Below, piece after piece: positions 1-9,727 of a stretch of DNA of 21,134 nt. A program made the position numbers and the translations under genes. The stretch is from NCBI GenBank assembly GCA_023422005.1, contig JAEZSC010000009.1:1-21134 (forward strand). The letters run 5' to 3'. The notes under the pieces are model-generated. The model saw only the letters and a program-made list of their open reading frames with translations. It ran no database searches and had not been told where the DNA came from. Origin of the DNA: Bacillota bacterium. GTDB taxonomy: Bacteria; Bacillota; Clostridia; Christensenellales; UMGS416. Each line of letters opens with the position of its first letter. The first letter of the stretch is position 1.

Positions 1-12
1 AAAGCCCTTTGG

Positions 13-30
13 TCGCGCCTAGGGGCGCGA
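13..30. repeat. Short GC-rich hairpin at window start
   Basis: A perfect 7-bp inverted repeat (TCGCGCC / GGCGCGA) with a 4-nt loop lies about 50 bp before the first gene. No T-run follows on either strand, so a terminator is not supported. It may belong to the 3' region of a gene outside the window. Confidence 0.4.
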
Positions 31-80
31 AATCCTGCCCATACCTTTCCACTATGCAAGAACTACAAAGGAGAGGTCTC

Positions 81-1241
81 ATGAAAACATTGAACGTCGG
101 TCTGGTTGGTTATAAGTTCATGGGCAAGGCCCACAGCAACGCCTTCGCCCGGCTGGGTATGTTCTTCGATCTGGATGCCGATGTGCGCCGAAAGGTGCTG
201 TGCGGCCGAGACGCTGCCGGCGTGGAGCAAGCCCGGCAGAAGCTGGGCTGGGAGAGCACCGAGACGGATTACCGCGCGCTCGTGCAGCGCCCGGACATCG
301 ACATCGTGGACGTGGTGACGCCCAGCGACTTTCATAAGGATATCGTCATGGCCGCCATCGCCAATGGCAAGCACGTGTTTTGCGAGAAGCCGCTGGCTCT
401 CAACCTGGCCGACGCCCGCGAGATGCTTTCTGCTGCCCGTTCCGCCGGCGTGCGCCACCAGATCGGCTTCAACTACCGCTTCGCCCCGGCGGTGCTGCTG
501 GCCAAACAGCTCATCGATGAGGGTAAGCTGGGCACGATTTTCCATTTCCGCGGCCTCTATCTGCAGGATTGGATCATCGACCCCATGTTCCCCATGGTGT
601 GGCGGCTCAACCGAGACATCTGCGGCTCCGGCTCCCTGGGTGATCTGGGCGCCCATGTCATCGATCTGGCCCATTTCCTCGTGGGCTCCATCAAGACCGT
701 AACAGGCATGAGCAAGACCTTTGTAAAGCAGCGGCCTGTGGTGGAGAGCATGACCGGCCTTTCCGGCACGGCAGCCGCCGACGCTCCCATGGCCGACGTG
801 ACCGTGGACGACGTCACAAGCTTCTGCTGTGAGTTCAATAACGGCGCCATGGGTACCTTCGAAGCCACGCGCTTCGCCCAGGGCAACAAGAACGCCCTGA
901 GCTTTGAGATCAACGGCTCCAAGGGCGCTGTGCGCTTCTTTGTGGAGCGCGTCAACGAGCTGCAGTTCTATGACGCCACGGCGCCGGCGGGCCAGCAGGG
1001 CTTTGCCGTGATACAGGCCACCGAGGGCGGCCATCCCTTCGGGGCCAACTGGTGGCCCACCGGCCATGTGCTGGGCTATGAGCACACCTTCGTGCACGAG
1101 ATGGTGAGCTTTGTGCAGGCCATCACAAAGGGCGAAGACGCTGTACCGGGCTTTGAGGCCGGTGTGGCCGCCGCCCAGGTCATGGACGCGGTTGATCTTT
1201 CCATTGAGCGCCGAGCGTGGGTGGATGTGGCTGCTTTGTAA
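81..1241 (+). CDS. Gfo/Idh/MocA family NAD(P)-dependent oxidoreductase
   Basis: A cytoplasmic dehydrogenase of 386 residues, the usual size for the family, whose members oxidise or reduce sugars, inositols and related polyols with NAD(P). The N-terminal Rossmann fold opens with a glycine-rich loop at residues 7-15 (GLVGYKFMG). The family motif EKP is at 102-104. The segment GDLGAHVIDLAHF (187-199) carries the Asp and His residues expected in the active site. I chose the ATG at 81 because AAAGGAGAG sits just upstream; an in-frame start at 9 would add 24 residues with no family-like sequence. The next gene encodes a DeoR regulator and a second sugar-type dehydrogenase follows, so a role in carbohydrate or polyol use is likely. 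The substrate cannot be read from the sequence. Confidence 0.9.
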   Translation: MKTLNVGLVGYKFMGKAHSNAFARLGMFFDLDADVRRKVLCGRDAAGVEQARQKLGWESTETDYRALVQRPDIDIVDVVTPSDFHKDIVMAAIANGKHVFCEKPLALNLADAREMLSAARSAGVRHQIGFNYRFAPAVLLAKQLIDEGKLGTIFHFRGLYLQDWIIDPMFPMVWRLNRDICGSGSLGDLGAHVIDLAHFLVGSIKTVTGMSKTFVKQRPVVESMTGLSGTAAADAPMADVTVDDVTSFCCEFNNGAMGTFEATRFAQGNKNALSFEINGSKGAVRFFVERVNELQFYDATAPAGQQGFAVIQATEGGHPFGANWWPTGHVLGYEHTFVHEMVSFVQAITKGEDAVPGFEAGVAAAQVMDAVDLSIERRAWVDVAAL

Positions 1242-1280
1242 ATACCGATCGCGCTTTAATGTGAGAAACGGTAAAATATT

Positions 1281-1293
1281 GTGAATCATTCAC
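1281..1293. promoter_or_regulatory. Palindromic operator candidate upstream of the deoR-type gene
   Basis: GTGAATCATTCAC is a perfect 6-bp dyad around a central C. It ends 7 bp before the -35 element of the regulator's promoter, a natural place for autoregulation. That the DeoR-type protein binds it is inference. Confidence 0.45.
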
Positions 1294-1300
1294 ATCCACC

Positions 1301-1329
1301 TTGTGAGTGAGCGATATGTCCGATATAAT
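1301..1329 (+). promoter_or_regulatory. Sigma-A-type promoter of the deoR-type operon
   Basis: TTGTGA (1301-1306) and TATAAT (1324-1329) are separated by 17 bp. The -10 is a full consensus match. Transcription would start near 1336, which rules out the in-frame ATG at 1307 as the regulator's start. Confidence 0.75.
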
Positions 1330-1348
1330 GCTTTGTGGAAGTGATGTT

Positions 1349-2122
1349 ATGACCGATGACAGACGCAGGACCATAGAGCAGATCGTGTCCACCAAGGGGG
1401 AGACCTTTCTCTCCGAGCTGGAGGAATTGTTTCCTGCCATCTCGTCTATGACGTTGCGCCGCGACCTGATCTATCTGGAAAAGATGGGCATCGTGCGGCG
1501 CACCCGGGGCGGTGCGATCTCGGTGTCGCGGGTCAACAAGCCCTATGAGGACACCTTCTCCCGCCGGGCGCAGCGAGACGTTGTGGCCAAGCGGGCCATC
1601 TGCCGCGCGGCGATGAAGCTCTTTGCGCCGGACAGCACCGTATTCATCGATTCCGGCAGTACGCTCATGCATTTTGCCCAGATGATTCCGGACGAGACCT
1701 GTCTGATCGTGACGGCAGGTCCCAACATCGCTCTGGAGCTTGCGAGCAAGACCAAGCCCGATGTGCTGCTGCTGGGCGGGCGCATGCGCCGCAACACGCT
1801 ATCGGTCAGCGGCCATTGGGCGCTGGAGGCGCTGGAGCAACTCAACATCGACACGGCCTTTATGGGTACCAGCGGTTTTTCGCTGGACACGGGCTTTACG
1901 TCCGGTTCGCTGGAAGAGTGCGAACTCAAGCGGGAGGTACTATCCCGCGCTAAGACAAAGGTCATGATGATGGACCGAACAAAGTCCAGCCGTGTGCTGC
2001 CCTTCACCTTCGCGCACATGGAAGACATCGATTATTTGATCAGCGACATGGAGACCACAGCAGATTTGCACCGGTTGGCCGAGGAGAAAAACGTTAAAAT
2101 TATCACCAGTGGGGGAGAATAA
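1349..2122 (+). CDS. DeoR/GlpR family transcriptional regulator
   Basis: A DNA-binding regulator of 257 residues, typical for sugar-operon repressors of the DeoR family, which respond to phosphorylated sugars. Residues 6-57 form the winged helix-turn-helix; SSMTLRRDLIYLEKMG (32-47) is the recognition-helix region, followed by the conserved RTRGGAI. The C-terminal half has the sugar-phosphate (ISOCOT-like) domain, with IDSGSTL and a LLLGGRMRR segment. The ATG at 1349 is chosen because the longer frame (from 1307) would begin inside the promoter. The stop lies 4 bp before the next start, so the regulator is probably co-transcribed with the dehydrogenase that follows and may control it and the upstream Gfo/Idh gene. 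The effector is unknown. Confidence 0.9.
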   Translation: MTDDRRRTIEQIVSTKGETFLSELEELFPAISSMTLRRDLIYLEKMGIVRRTRGGAISVSRVNKPYEDTFSRRAQRDVVAKRAICRAAMKLFAPDSTVFIDSGSTLMHFAQMIPDETCLIVTAGPNIALELASKTKPDVLLLGGRMRRNTLSVSGHWALEALEQLNIDTAFMGTSGFSLDTGFTSGSLEECELKREVLSRAKTKVMMMDRTKSSRVLPFTFAHMEDIDYLISDMETTADLHRLAEEKNVKIITSGGE

Positions 2123-2126
2123 CACC

Positions 2127-3386
2127 ATGAAGACACGTGCGGTCAGGATGTACGGCAAGGAAGACCTCAGGCTGGAAGAGTTTGATCTTCCGGAAATCAA
2201 AGAGGATGAGATTCTCGCGGAAATCGTCAGCGACAGCATTTGCATGTCATCCTGGAAGGCAGCGGAGCAGGGCACCGAGCACAAGCGTGTGCCCAAGGAC
2301 ATCGCCGAGCGCCCGGTCATCATCGGGCATGAGTTCTGCGGCAGGCTGCTGCAGGTGGGCGCCAAGTGGGCTCACAAGTTCCGCCCCGGCCAAAAGTTTG
2401 CCATTCAGCCGGCGCTCAACTACAAGGGCTCGTTGTTTTCTCCCGGCTACTCTTATCAATACATCGGCGGCGCGGCGACCCATATCGTGATTCCCAACGA
2501 GGTTATGGAGATGGGCTGCCTGCTCGATTATAACGGCGACGCCTTCTACTTTGGCTCCGTGGCCGAGCCCATGAGCTGCATCGTGGGTACCTACCACGCC
2601 ATGTACCACACCGAGAACGGAAAATACGAACACAAGATGGGCATCGTGGAGGGCGGCAACATGGCCATACTGGCCGGCGCGGGCCCCATGGGCATGGGCG
2701 CGCTGGACTACGCCGTTCACAATGACCGCAAGCCCGGCCTGCTGGTCGTCACCGACATCGACGACGCCCGGCTGAACCGCACTGCCTCCATTTATACACC
2801 CGAGGAAGCCGCAAAGCATGGCGTCAAGCTGGTGTACCTGAACACCGCGGAGAACGCCGTGGAGAAGCTTATGGCCCTGACCGGCGGCAAGGGGTACGAC
2901 GATGTGCTGGTCATGGCGCCGGTGCGCCCGGTTGTGGAGCAGGGAGACGCGATACTGGGCCGTGACGGCTGCCTGAACTTCTTCGCCGGCCCGGCAGACC
3001 CCAAGTTCTCGGCGACATTCAACTTCTACAACGTGCACTACAGCACAACCCACGTGGTGGGCACCTCCGGCGGTAACACCGATGACCTCGTCGAGAGCAT
3101 CGATATGATGAGCAAGGGGCTCATCAATCCGTCCTCCATGATCACCCACATCGGCGGCCTGAACGCCGTGGTGGCCACTACGCTGAACCTGCCCAAGATT
3201 CCCGGCGGTAAGAAGCTCATCTACACGCACCTGGACCTGCCCCTGACCGCCATCGACGATTTTGAGGCGCTGGGCCAGGCCGACCCGATGTTCGCAGATT
3301 TGGCGGCCATCGTGAAGGAAGCCGGCGGGCTGTGGTGTGCCAAGGCTGAGCATTATCTGCTGGAATACGGAAAGAAGCTGGCATAA
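2127..3386 (+). CDS. Zinc-dependent medium-chain dehydrogenase, sorbose-1-phosphate reductase (SorE/YggP) type
   Basis: A protein of 419 residues in the medium-chain alcohol dehydrogenase superfamily. Its opening (MKTRAVRMYGKEDLRLEEFDL) and features such as SDSICMSSWKAAEQG, PGYSYQYIGG and NFYNVHYSTTHVVGTSGG resemble the SorE/YggP group, which includes L-sorbose-1-phosphate reductase. Catalytic zinc ligands are probably Cys39, His68-Glu69 and Glu147. The Rossmann nucleotide loop is AGAGPMGMG (183-191). The four-cysteine structural zinc loop of classical alcohol dehydrogenases is absent. Start ATG 2127 has GGGGGAG upstream; an in-frame start at 2109 would overlap the regulator. It follows the DeoR-type gene by 4 bp and abuts the lipoprotein gene. 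The substrate is probably a sugar phosphate or polyol phosphate, but that is inference. Confidence 0.87.
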   Translation: MKTRAVRMYGKEDLRLEEFDLPEIKEDEILAEIVSDSICMSSWKAAEQGTEHKRVPKDIAERPVIIGHEFCGRLLQVGAKWAHKFRPGQKFAIQPALNYKGSLFSPGYSYQYIGGAATHIVIPNEVMEMGCLLDYNGDAFYFGSVAEPMSCIVGTYHAMYHTENGKYEHKMGIVEGGNMAILAGAGPMGMGALDYAVHNDRKPGLLVVTDIDDARLNRTASIYTPEEAAKHGVKLVYLNTAENAVEKLMALTGGKGYDDVLVMAPVRPVVEQGDAILGRDGCLNFFAGPADPKFSATFNFYNVHYSTTHVVGTSGGNTDDLVESIDMMSKGLINPSSMITHIGGLNAVVATTLNLPKIPGGKKLIYTHLDLPLTAIDDFEALGQADPMFADLAAIVKEAGGLWCAKAEHYLLEYGKKLA

Positions 3387-4070
3387 ATGCGCAAACCTCT
3401 GGTCTTCCTGCTGATCATCCTGTTGCCTCTGGTGCTTTCGGCCTGCGGTCTGGCGGCTGACGGCCGCAATTTGGAACTTAGGCAGAACGGCCAGACGGTC
3501 ATACGCGTGGGCTTGGACGGCTTCCTTCTGGACGGAAACGTGACCGGCCTGACATTGGGGTCTGATGGCCTAAAGATCGATTATCCCAACGGCAGCCTGA
3601 ACTGGGATGCCGACGGTTTGAACATCAACCACGCCGAGGGCAACATCCACGTGGATGGTTCGCAACTGCGCATCGTCGGCAAGGACGGCAAGGAGCAGAC
3701 GCTGGGGACCGACGGCGATGGCGCGGAATTCCGCACCGAAGCCGGCGTGCTCGTGCAGACGGGGGAGAAGGCCACGATGCCCGAAGCCTACCCCGCCGAA
3801 AAGCTGGCGCTGATGGATGGCTTTACGCTGAACGCCTCCGCCGACCTTGGCAAGGTCGTCGTCGTGTCGGGCTTTGTCAAAGACACGAAGCGAGAGGACG
3901 TGCTCGAACACTATCGAGATCTGTTGGTGGACAGTGACAGCTTCCGCCAGGACAAGAAGGGCGGCAACACATTGCTGCGGGCGCGGTTGAAGGACACCGA
4001 CTTCACGATATTCGTCAGCGCCGCCGCCAACGGCCGCGACACCAATCTGAGCATCGTAGCGGGGGAGTAG
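3387..4070 (+). CDS. Putative lipoprotein of unknown function
   Basis: A 227-residue protein with a clear lipoprotein signal: two positive residues (Arg2, Lys3), a hydrophobic core and lipobox LSAC with Cys20 as the predicted lipidation site. It should be anchored on the outer face of the membrane. Residues about 28-120 are a run of short Asp-Gly/Asn-Gly turns with alternating hydrophobics (DGLKIDY, DGLNINH, DGSQLRIVGKDG), which suggests stacked beta turns. The C-terminal part (about 133-227) looks like a separate small alpha/beta domain. I do not recognise the family. The ATG directly follows the dehydrogenase stop codon (TAAATG), and the kinase-like gene begins within 11 bp of its end, so all three are almost certainly one transcript. 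Confidence 0.8.
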   Translation: MRKPLVFLLIILLPLVLSACGLAADGRNLELRQNGQTVIRVGLDGFLLDGNVTGLTLGSDGLKIDYPNGSLNWDADGLNINHAEGNIHVDGSQLRIVGKDGKEQTLGTDGDGAEFRTEAGVLVQTGEKATMPEAYPAEKLALMDGFTLNASADLGKVVVVSGFVKDTKREDVLEHYRDLLVDSDSFRQDKKGGNTLLRARLKDTDFTIFVSAAANGRDTNLSIVAGE

Positions 4071-4080
4071 CTTGGTTTCG

Positions 4081-4899
4081 ATGACTCTGGGTTCCGTAAC
4101 ATTTACGCTGAAGGAGAAGTTTGACTTCTCCTTTTTGCCGTCCTATGGACAGCCCTTCGCCGTGTTCGACGACCAGGATTCCGGCAACCTGTGTATGGGC
4201 GTGCAGGGCGAACAGGGGAAGCTTTTTCTCAAGATCGCCGGCGCGGCCACGGTGCGCAGCCAGGTCACCGGGCAGCAGGCTGTGGAACGCCTGCGCGCCA
4301 ATGTACCCATTTACCGCGACTTGTGCCACCCGGCGCTCATCGAGCTGATGGAGGAGCGGCCCGTTCCCGGCGGCCATGTGCTGGTGTTCCCGTGGTTCGG
4401 CGGTGTGTGCATGGGCAGGCAATACCCGGCCCATACGCTGTTCGGCCCCTTGCCCTTTGAGGAAAAACTCGGCATACTCGATACGATACTGGAGTTCCAC
4501 GGGCATGTGCACCGCAACGGCTATGTGGCCATAGACTTCTATGACGGCAGCGTGATGTATGATCTGGTATCCCGCCGAACGATGATCTGCGACATCGAAT
4601 TCTACAGCAAGAAGCCCTATATCAACGCCATGGGCCGGCTGTGGGGCTCCAGCCGCTTCATGTCGCCGGAGGAGTTCCAGATGGGCGCGGCCATCGACGA
4701 GCGCTCCAACGTCTTTTGCATGGGCGCCATGGCATTCCACCTGTTCGGCGGCGGGGCGGACCGCTCCGCGCAGCGATGGGCGGCTTCCCGGGAACTGTTC
4801 GCGGTGGCGGCCAAGGCCACTTCGCCCGACCCAGCATTGCGCTATGCGACCATCGCCCAACTGCGGGAGGAGTGGAACCGCGCGCTCCGAGGTGCCTGA
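4081..4899 (+). CDS. Ser/Thr protein kinase-like protein with atypical catalytic loop
   Basis: A cytoplasmic protein of 272 residues with the order of motifs of a eukaryote-like kinase, shortened and altered. Lys51 in KLFLKIAGA fits the ATP-binding lysine. HRNGYVAIDFYDGS (144-157) stands where HRDLKxxN is expected, with Asp152 as the likely catalytic residue. DIEFY (171-175) replaces DFG, and WGSSRFMSPEE (188-198) matches the activation-segment end (APE). There is no transmembrane or extracellular sensor domain. The start is uncertain: ATG 4081 is 13 nt from GGGGGAG, while an in-frame TTG at 4072 is 4 nt from it. It sits last in the regulator-dehydrogenase-lipoprotein operon. It could be an active kinase, a small-molecule phosphotransferase or a pseudokinase. 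Confidence 0.78.
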   Translation: MTLGSVTFTLKEKFDFSFLPSYGQPFAVFDDQDSGNLCMGVQGEQGKLFLKIAGAATVRSQVTGQQAVERLRANVPIYRDLCHPALIELMEERPVPGGHVLVFPWFGGVCMGRQYPAHTLFGPLPFEEKLGILDTILEFHGHVHRNGYVAIDFYDGSVMYDLVSRRTMICDIEFYSKKPYINAMGRLWGSSRFMSPEEFQMGAAIDERSNVFCMGAMAFHLFGGGADRSAQRWAASRELFAVAAKATSPDPALRYATIAQLREEWNRALRGA

Positions 4900-4929
4900 C
4901 CCTCAGGCAGGTTGCTCATTTTTACTTTT
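4893..4929 (+). terminator. Possible weak terminator of the kinase-like operon
   Basis: TGCCTGA / TCAGGCA is a perfect 7-bp stem with a CCC loop, overlapping the stop codon. Two T-rich runs follow, but the first begins about 10 nt after the stem, so a standard intrinsic terminator is only weakly supported. Confidence 0.35.
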
Positions 4930-5000
4930 TGGCTGTATGATTGTGACTCCGGCAACAGACGGTTCTTTGTGAAGCTTGGTATATTTATACTGTTTCCACC

Positions 5001-5028
5001 TTCAAGGATAGATTAATCAATCCTTGAA
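5001..5028. repeat. 28-bp near-perfect palindrome
   Basis: Arms TTCAAGGAT (5001-5009) and ATCCTTGAA (5020-5028) flank a central self-complementary GATTAATC (5011-5018). Only one A/A pair (5010/5019) breaks the symmetry. No T-run follows. It could be a protein-binding dyad or a transcript hairpin. Confidence 0.6.
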
Positions 5029-5032
5029 GCCC

Positions 5033-5075
5033 GCCGCTCTGCGGCGAAAGCCGCAGCGGCAAGCGGAGCTTGCCG
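5033..5075. repeat. Tandem GC-rich hairpins
   Basis: The first hairpin is CTGCGGC / GCCGCAG (5039-5045, 5050-5056) with a GAAA tetraloop; it may extend by GCCG / CGGC. The second is CGGCAAGC / GCTTGCCG (5057-5064, 5068-5075) with a GGA loop. Both stems are perfect, and the pair resembles a short interspersed palindromic repeat. No poly-T tract follows. Confidence 0.55.
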
Positions 5076-5127
5076 ACTTAAACATTTCCATGTTTTAAAT
5101 GCGGGACAGTATTATCAAAGAAACCTA

Positions 5128-5155
5128 TTGCAATTGATCGGAGATCCGTTATAAT
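5128..5155 (+). promoter_or_regulatory. Promoter of the ctsR-mcsA-mcsB-clpC operon
   Basis: TTGCAA (5128-5133) and TATAAT (5150-5155) are separated by 16 bp. The CtsR box begins 9 nt after the -10, so a bound repressor would cover the start site. Confidence 0.75.
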
Positions 5156-5163
5156 ATTGTTAA

Positions 5164-5180
5164 AGTCAAAGAAGGTCAAA
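5164..5180 (+). promoter_or_regulatory. CtsR box (heat-shock operator)
   Basis: AGTCAAA-GAA-GGTCAAA is a direct heptamer repeat with a 3-bp spacer. It matches the known CtsR operator (A/GGTCAAA, NAN spacer, A/GGTCAAA) except for one base in the first heptamer. Its place over the likely transcription start predicts autorepression of the operon, relieved on heat shock. Confidence 0.88.
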
Positions 5181-5200
5181 GATTTAATGAGGTGATGACT

Positions 5201-5677
5201 GTGTCCATGCTGTCCGACAACATTGAGGCCTTTATCAAGGCACTCTTTGAGGATATGCAGCAAATCGATGTGCGCCGAAACGAACTGGCCGAATATTTCC
5301 GCTGTGCACCGTCACAGATTAACTACGTACTGGCCACGCGCTTTTCCGCCGACAAGGGTTATTACATAGAGAGCCGGCGCGGTGGCGGTGGATATATCCG
5401 AATCGTCCGCATAGATATGGACGATGGAGACTATCTGATGCGCCTGGCCACCCAGGGCATTGGCGAGGAACTAAGCGAGACCGACGCCCGGCGCATCGTG
5501 GAATGCCTGATCGACCGCGGCGCCGTGAACAAGCGCGAGGCGCTGCTGCTGGACGCTGCCATTTCTTCCCAGGCCATCGCAGCGCCCATGGCCATCAAGG
5601 GCCGGCTGCGGGCCGGCATTCTCAAGAGCATGATCATCGCGCTGCTGCGCGGGGAGGCAGAACAACATGATGTGTGA
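5201..5677 (+). CDS. ctsR: Transcriptional repressor CtsR
   Basis: A repressor of class III heat-shock genes, 158 residues, normal for CtsR. The N-terminal part (SDNIEAFIKALFE... RRNELAEYFRCAPSQINYVL) is the winged helix-turn-helix. RGGGGYIRI around residues 62-70 is the glycine-rich wing that inserts in the minor groove and acts as the thermosensor in known CtsR proteins. The C-terminal part is the four-helix dimer and McsB-interaction domain. I prefer the GTG at 5201, 6 nt after GAGGTG; an ATG at 5195 lies too close to that ribosome binding site, and ATG 5207 is also possible. A CtsR box in front of the gene shows autoregulation. Its 3' end overlaps mcsA. Confidence 0.95.
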   Translation: MSMLSDNIEAFIKALFEDMQQIDVRRNELAEYFRCAPSQINYVLATRFSADKGYYIESRRGGGGYIRIVRIDMDDGDYLMRLATQGIGEELSETDARRIVECLIDRGAVNKREALLLDAAISSQAIAAPMAIKGRLRAGILKSMIIALLRGEAEQHDV

Positions 5678-6197
5678 CCGCTGTGGGCAACATCCCGCAT
5701 CAATTTTTCTAACCAAAGTCGTCAACGGCCAGAAGACCGAGATGCACCTGTGCAAGCAGTGCGCCCAGCAGGACGACGGCGAATTTTTTCAAAATCTTTC
5801 CGTGGTCAACATCCTGGCGGGTTTGACCGGCGGCAACGCCCGTGCGCCCCGGGAGGAGCAGCCCACGCTGAGCTGCCCCAACTGCGGTTTCGATCTGGAG
5901 CGCTTTCGCCGTGAGGGTCGTTTGGGGTGCGAGCATTGCTATGAGCATTTCGCCCAGGTGTTGCAGCCGATGATGCGTAAAATTCACGGCAGCCTGCAGC
6001 ACACCGGCAAGCGGCCGGGCACGCCCGCCAAGGCGCCCGCCCGGCGCAGCAGTCCCGCCGCCACGCGCAAAGCACGTCTGGACGAACTGCGCCAGGCATT
6101 GAGCGCCGCTGTGAAGGCCGAGGAATATGAGCGCGCCGCGGGTATCCGCGACGAGATCCGCGCACTGGAGACGGTGGAAGGGAGCGTGGGCAAATGA
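5667..6197 (+). CDS. mcsA: McsA, zinc-finger activator of the McsB arginine kinase
   Basis: A 176-residue adaptor that activates McsB and takes part in CtsR control and ClpC-dependent degradation. Four CxxC pairs are present (Cys3/6, Cys29/32, Cys70/73, Cys88/91), enough for two zinc-binding modules. A UvrB/UvrC-type motif lies at about 138-170 (ARLDELRQALSAAVKAEEYERAAGIRDEIRAL). Between them is a basic, Ala/Pro-rich linker (about 112-136). It overlaps ctsR by 11 bp and mcsB by 4 bp (ATGA), so translation of the three genes is probably coupled. An ATG directly after the first (5670) is an equally possible start; GGGGAGG lies upstream. Confidence 0.94.
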   Translation: MMCDRCGQHPASIFLTKVVNGQKTEMHLCKQCAQQDDGEFFQNLSVVNILAGLTGGNARAPREEQPTLSCPNCGFDLERFRREGRLGCEHCYEHFAQVLQPMMRKIHGSLQHTGKRPGTPAKAPARRSSPAATRKARLDELRQALSAAVKAEEYERAAGIRDEIRALETVEGSVGK

Positions 6198-7216
6198 GCG
6201 TGTGGGACATCAACGGGCCGGGCAGCGACATCGTCGTGAGTTCCCGCGTGCGCCTGGCGCGCAATGTGGCAGGCATGCCTTTTCCGGCTGCGATGACTGC
6301 TCAACAGGGCGACACCATCGCCCAGAGCCTCGTAAACGCCGTGCGGGGAGTGGAGGATTTCAACAGCTGCAAATACATTCAACTGCGCCTGATCGACGAA
6401 ACCAACCGGCTGGAGCTGGTGGAGCGCCACCTGGCCAGCCGCGATCTGCTGAGCAACCCCGATGTCAGCGCTGTGCTGCTGAGCTGTGACGAGACCATAG
6501 CTCTGATGATCAATGAGGAGGACCACCTGCGCATTCAGGGCTTGCTGCCCGGCTGCCAGATAGAGGAAGCTGCCCGCAAGGCGCTGGACGCCGAGGCGGC
6601 GCTGGAGAAGCGTGTGCCCTTCGCCTTCGACGCGACGCTGGGCTACCTGACCAGCTGCCCCACCAACGTGGGCACGGGTATGCGGGCTTCGGTCATGATG
6701 CATCTGCCGGCGCTCAAGCACATCGGCATGCTCAAGGTGCTCATCGATTCGGTCGTGAAAGCCGGGCTGGCCGTACGTGGCATCTATGGAGAGGGTTCCG
6801 AGGCACTGGGCGACATGTACCAGATCTCGAATCAGATCACACTGGGCTTGAGCGAAGAAGACATCACCAGCACCATGAAGACGGTGTGCGAGCAGATCAT
6901 GGAGAAGGAGCGCGTGAGCCGGGACATCCTGCTGCGCACCAAGCGCCTGGAGGTGGAGGATAAGCTGTTCCGATCCTGGGGTGTGCTGCGCCACGCCCGC
7001 CGCCTGAGCGCCAACGAATTCATGGAGCTGCTGAGCGATGTGCGCCTGGCCGTAAGCCTGGGCTTCATCACCGAGGTGAGCCAGACCGACCTAAACCGCC
7101 TGATGATCGCTGTGCAGCCGGCTTCGCTGCAGCGCCACGCCGGGCGGGATCTGGCCGCCGAGGAGCGCGACATCATCCGCGCCAATTACATTCGTACCGC
7201 ATTGAACAAAGGATAA
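6194..7216 (+). CDS. mcsB: Protein arginine kinase McsB
   Basis: A 340-residue kinase of the ATP:guanido phosphotransferase family that phosphorylates arginine side chains and marks proteins for ClpC-ClpP. VSSRVRLARN (15-24) is the ATP-binding arginine region, NEEDHLRIQ (107-115) carries the acidic residues, and CPTNVGTGMRAS (155-166) is the family signature with the reactive Cys155. Near the C terminus RDIIRA (325-330) matches the RDxxRA motif known to bind phospho-arginine and to switch McsB allosterically. The N-terminal regulatory domain of creatine and arginine kinases is absent, as usual for McsB. The start overlaps the mcsA stop by 4 bp. Confidence 0.96.
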   Translation: MSVWDINGPGSDIVVSSRVRLARNVAGMPFPAAMTAQQGDTIAQSLVNAVRGVEDFNSCKYIQLRLIDETNRLELVERHLASRDLLSNPDVSAVLLSCDETIALMINEEDHLRIQGLLPGCQIEEAARKALDAEAALEKRVPFAFDATLGYLTSCPTNVGTGMRASVMMHLPALKHIGMLKVLIDSVVKAGLAVRGIYGEGSEALGDMYQISNQITLGLSEEDITSTMKTVCEQIMEKERVSRDILLRTKRLEVEDKLFRSWGVLRHARRLSANEFMELLSDVRLAVSLGFITEVSQTDLNRLMIAVQPASLQRHAGRDLAAEERDIIRANYIRTALNKG

Positions 7217-7245
7217 ATCGATATCATACGACGGAGGGATGCTAT

Positions 7246-9666
<2,421 letters not shown>

Positions 9667-9677
9667 GATCATATACT

Positions 9678-9707
9678 GCCTCCGCGGGCCGCAAAGCCCG
9701 CGGAGGC
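9678..9707. repeat. 12-bp GC-rich hairpin after clpC
   Basis: GCCTCCGCGGGC and GCCCGCGGAGGC pair perfectly around a 6-nt loop, 11 bp after the clpC stop. No T-run follows on either strand, so it is not a standard terminator. It may protect the 3' end of the clpC message or reduce read-through to the next gene. Confidence 0.65.
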
Positions 9708-9727
9708 TCACAAAAGGAGCGACGACC

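Larger units (their letters stand above)
4900..5127. other. Gene-free gap upstream of ctsR, rich in palindromes
   Basis: No convincing gene is seen between the kinase-like gene and ctsR (about 300 bp including the ctsR promoter). The gap has an AT-rich first part (4910-5028), which ends in a 28-bp near-perfect palindrome, and a GC-rich part (5031-5075) made of two adjoining hairpins. Confidence 0.6.

Noticed and set aside
63..1289. Long minus-strand open frame opposite the Gfo/Idh gene
   Set aside because: The product is rich in His, Gly and Ala with no motif, a typical antisense shadow of a GC-rich gene. The plus-strand frame has clear family motifs and a ribosome binding site.
2247..3353. 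Minus-strand open frame of 368 codons opposite the SorE-type dehydrogenase
   Set aside because: It has low-complexity His/Val/Gly/Ala composition and no ribosome binding site, and it lies fully antisense to a recognisable enzyme gene.
3387..4070. Repeats in the lipoprotein as tandem DNA repeats
   Set aside because: The similarity is only in Asp-Gly turn spacing at the protein level. The DNA is not repeated, so no repeat feature is listed.
9678..9707. Hairpin after clpC as an intrinsic terminator
   Set aside because: The stem is strong, but no T-run follows on either strand. It is recorded as a hairpin only.
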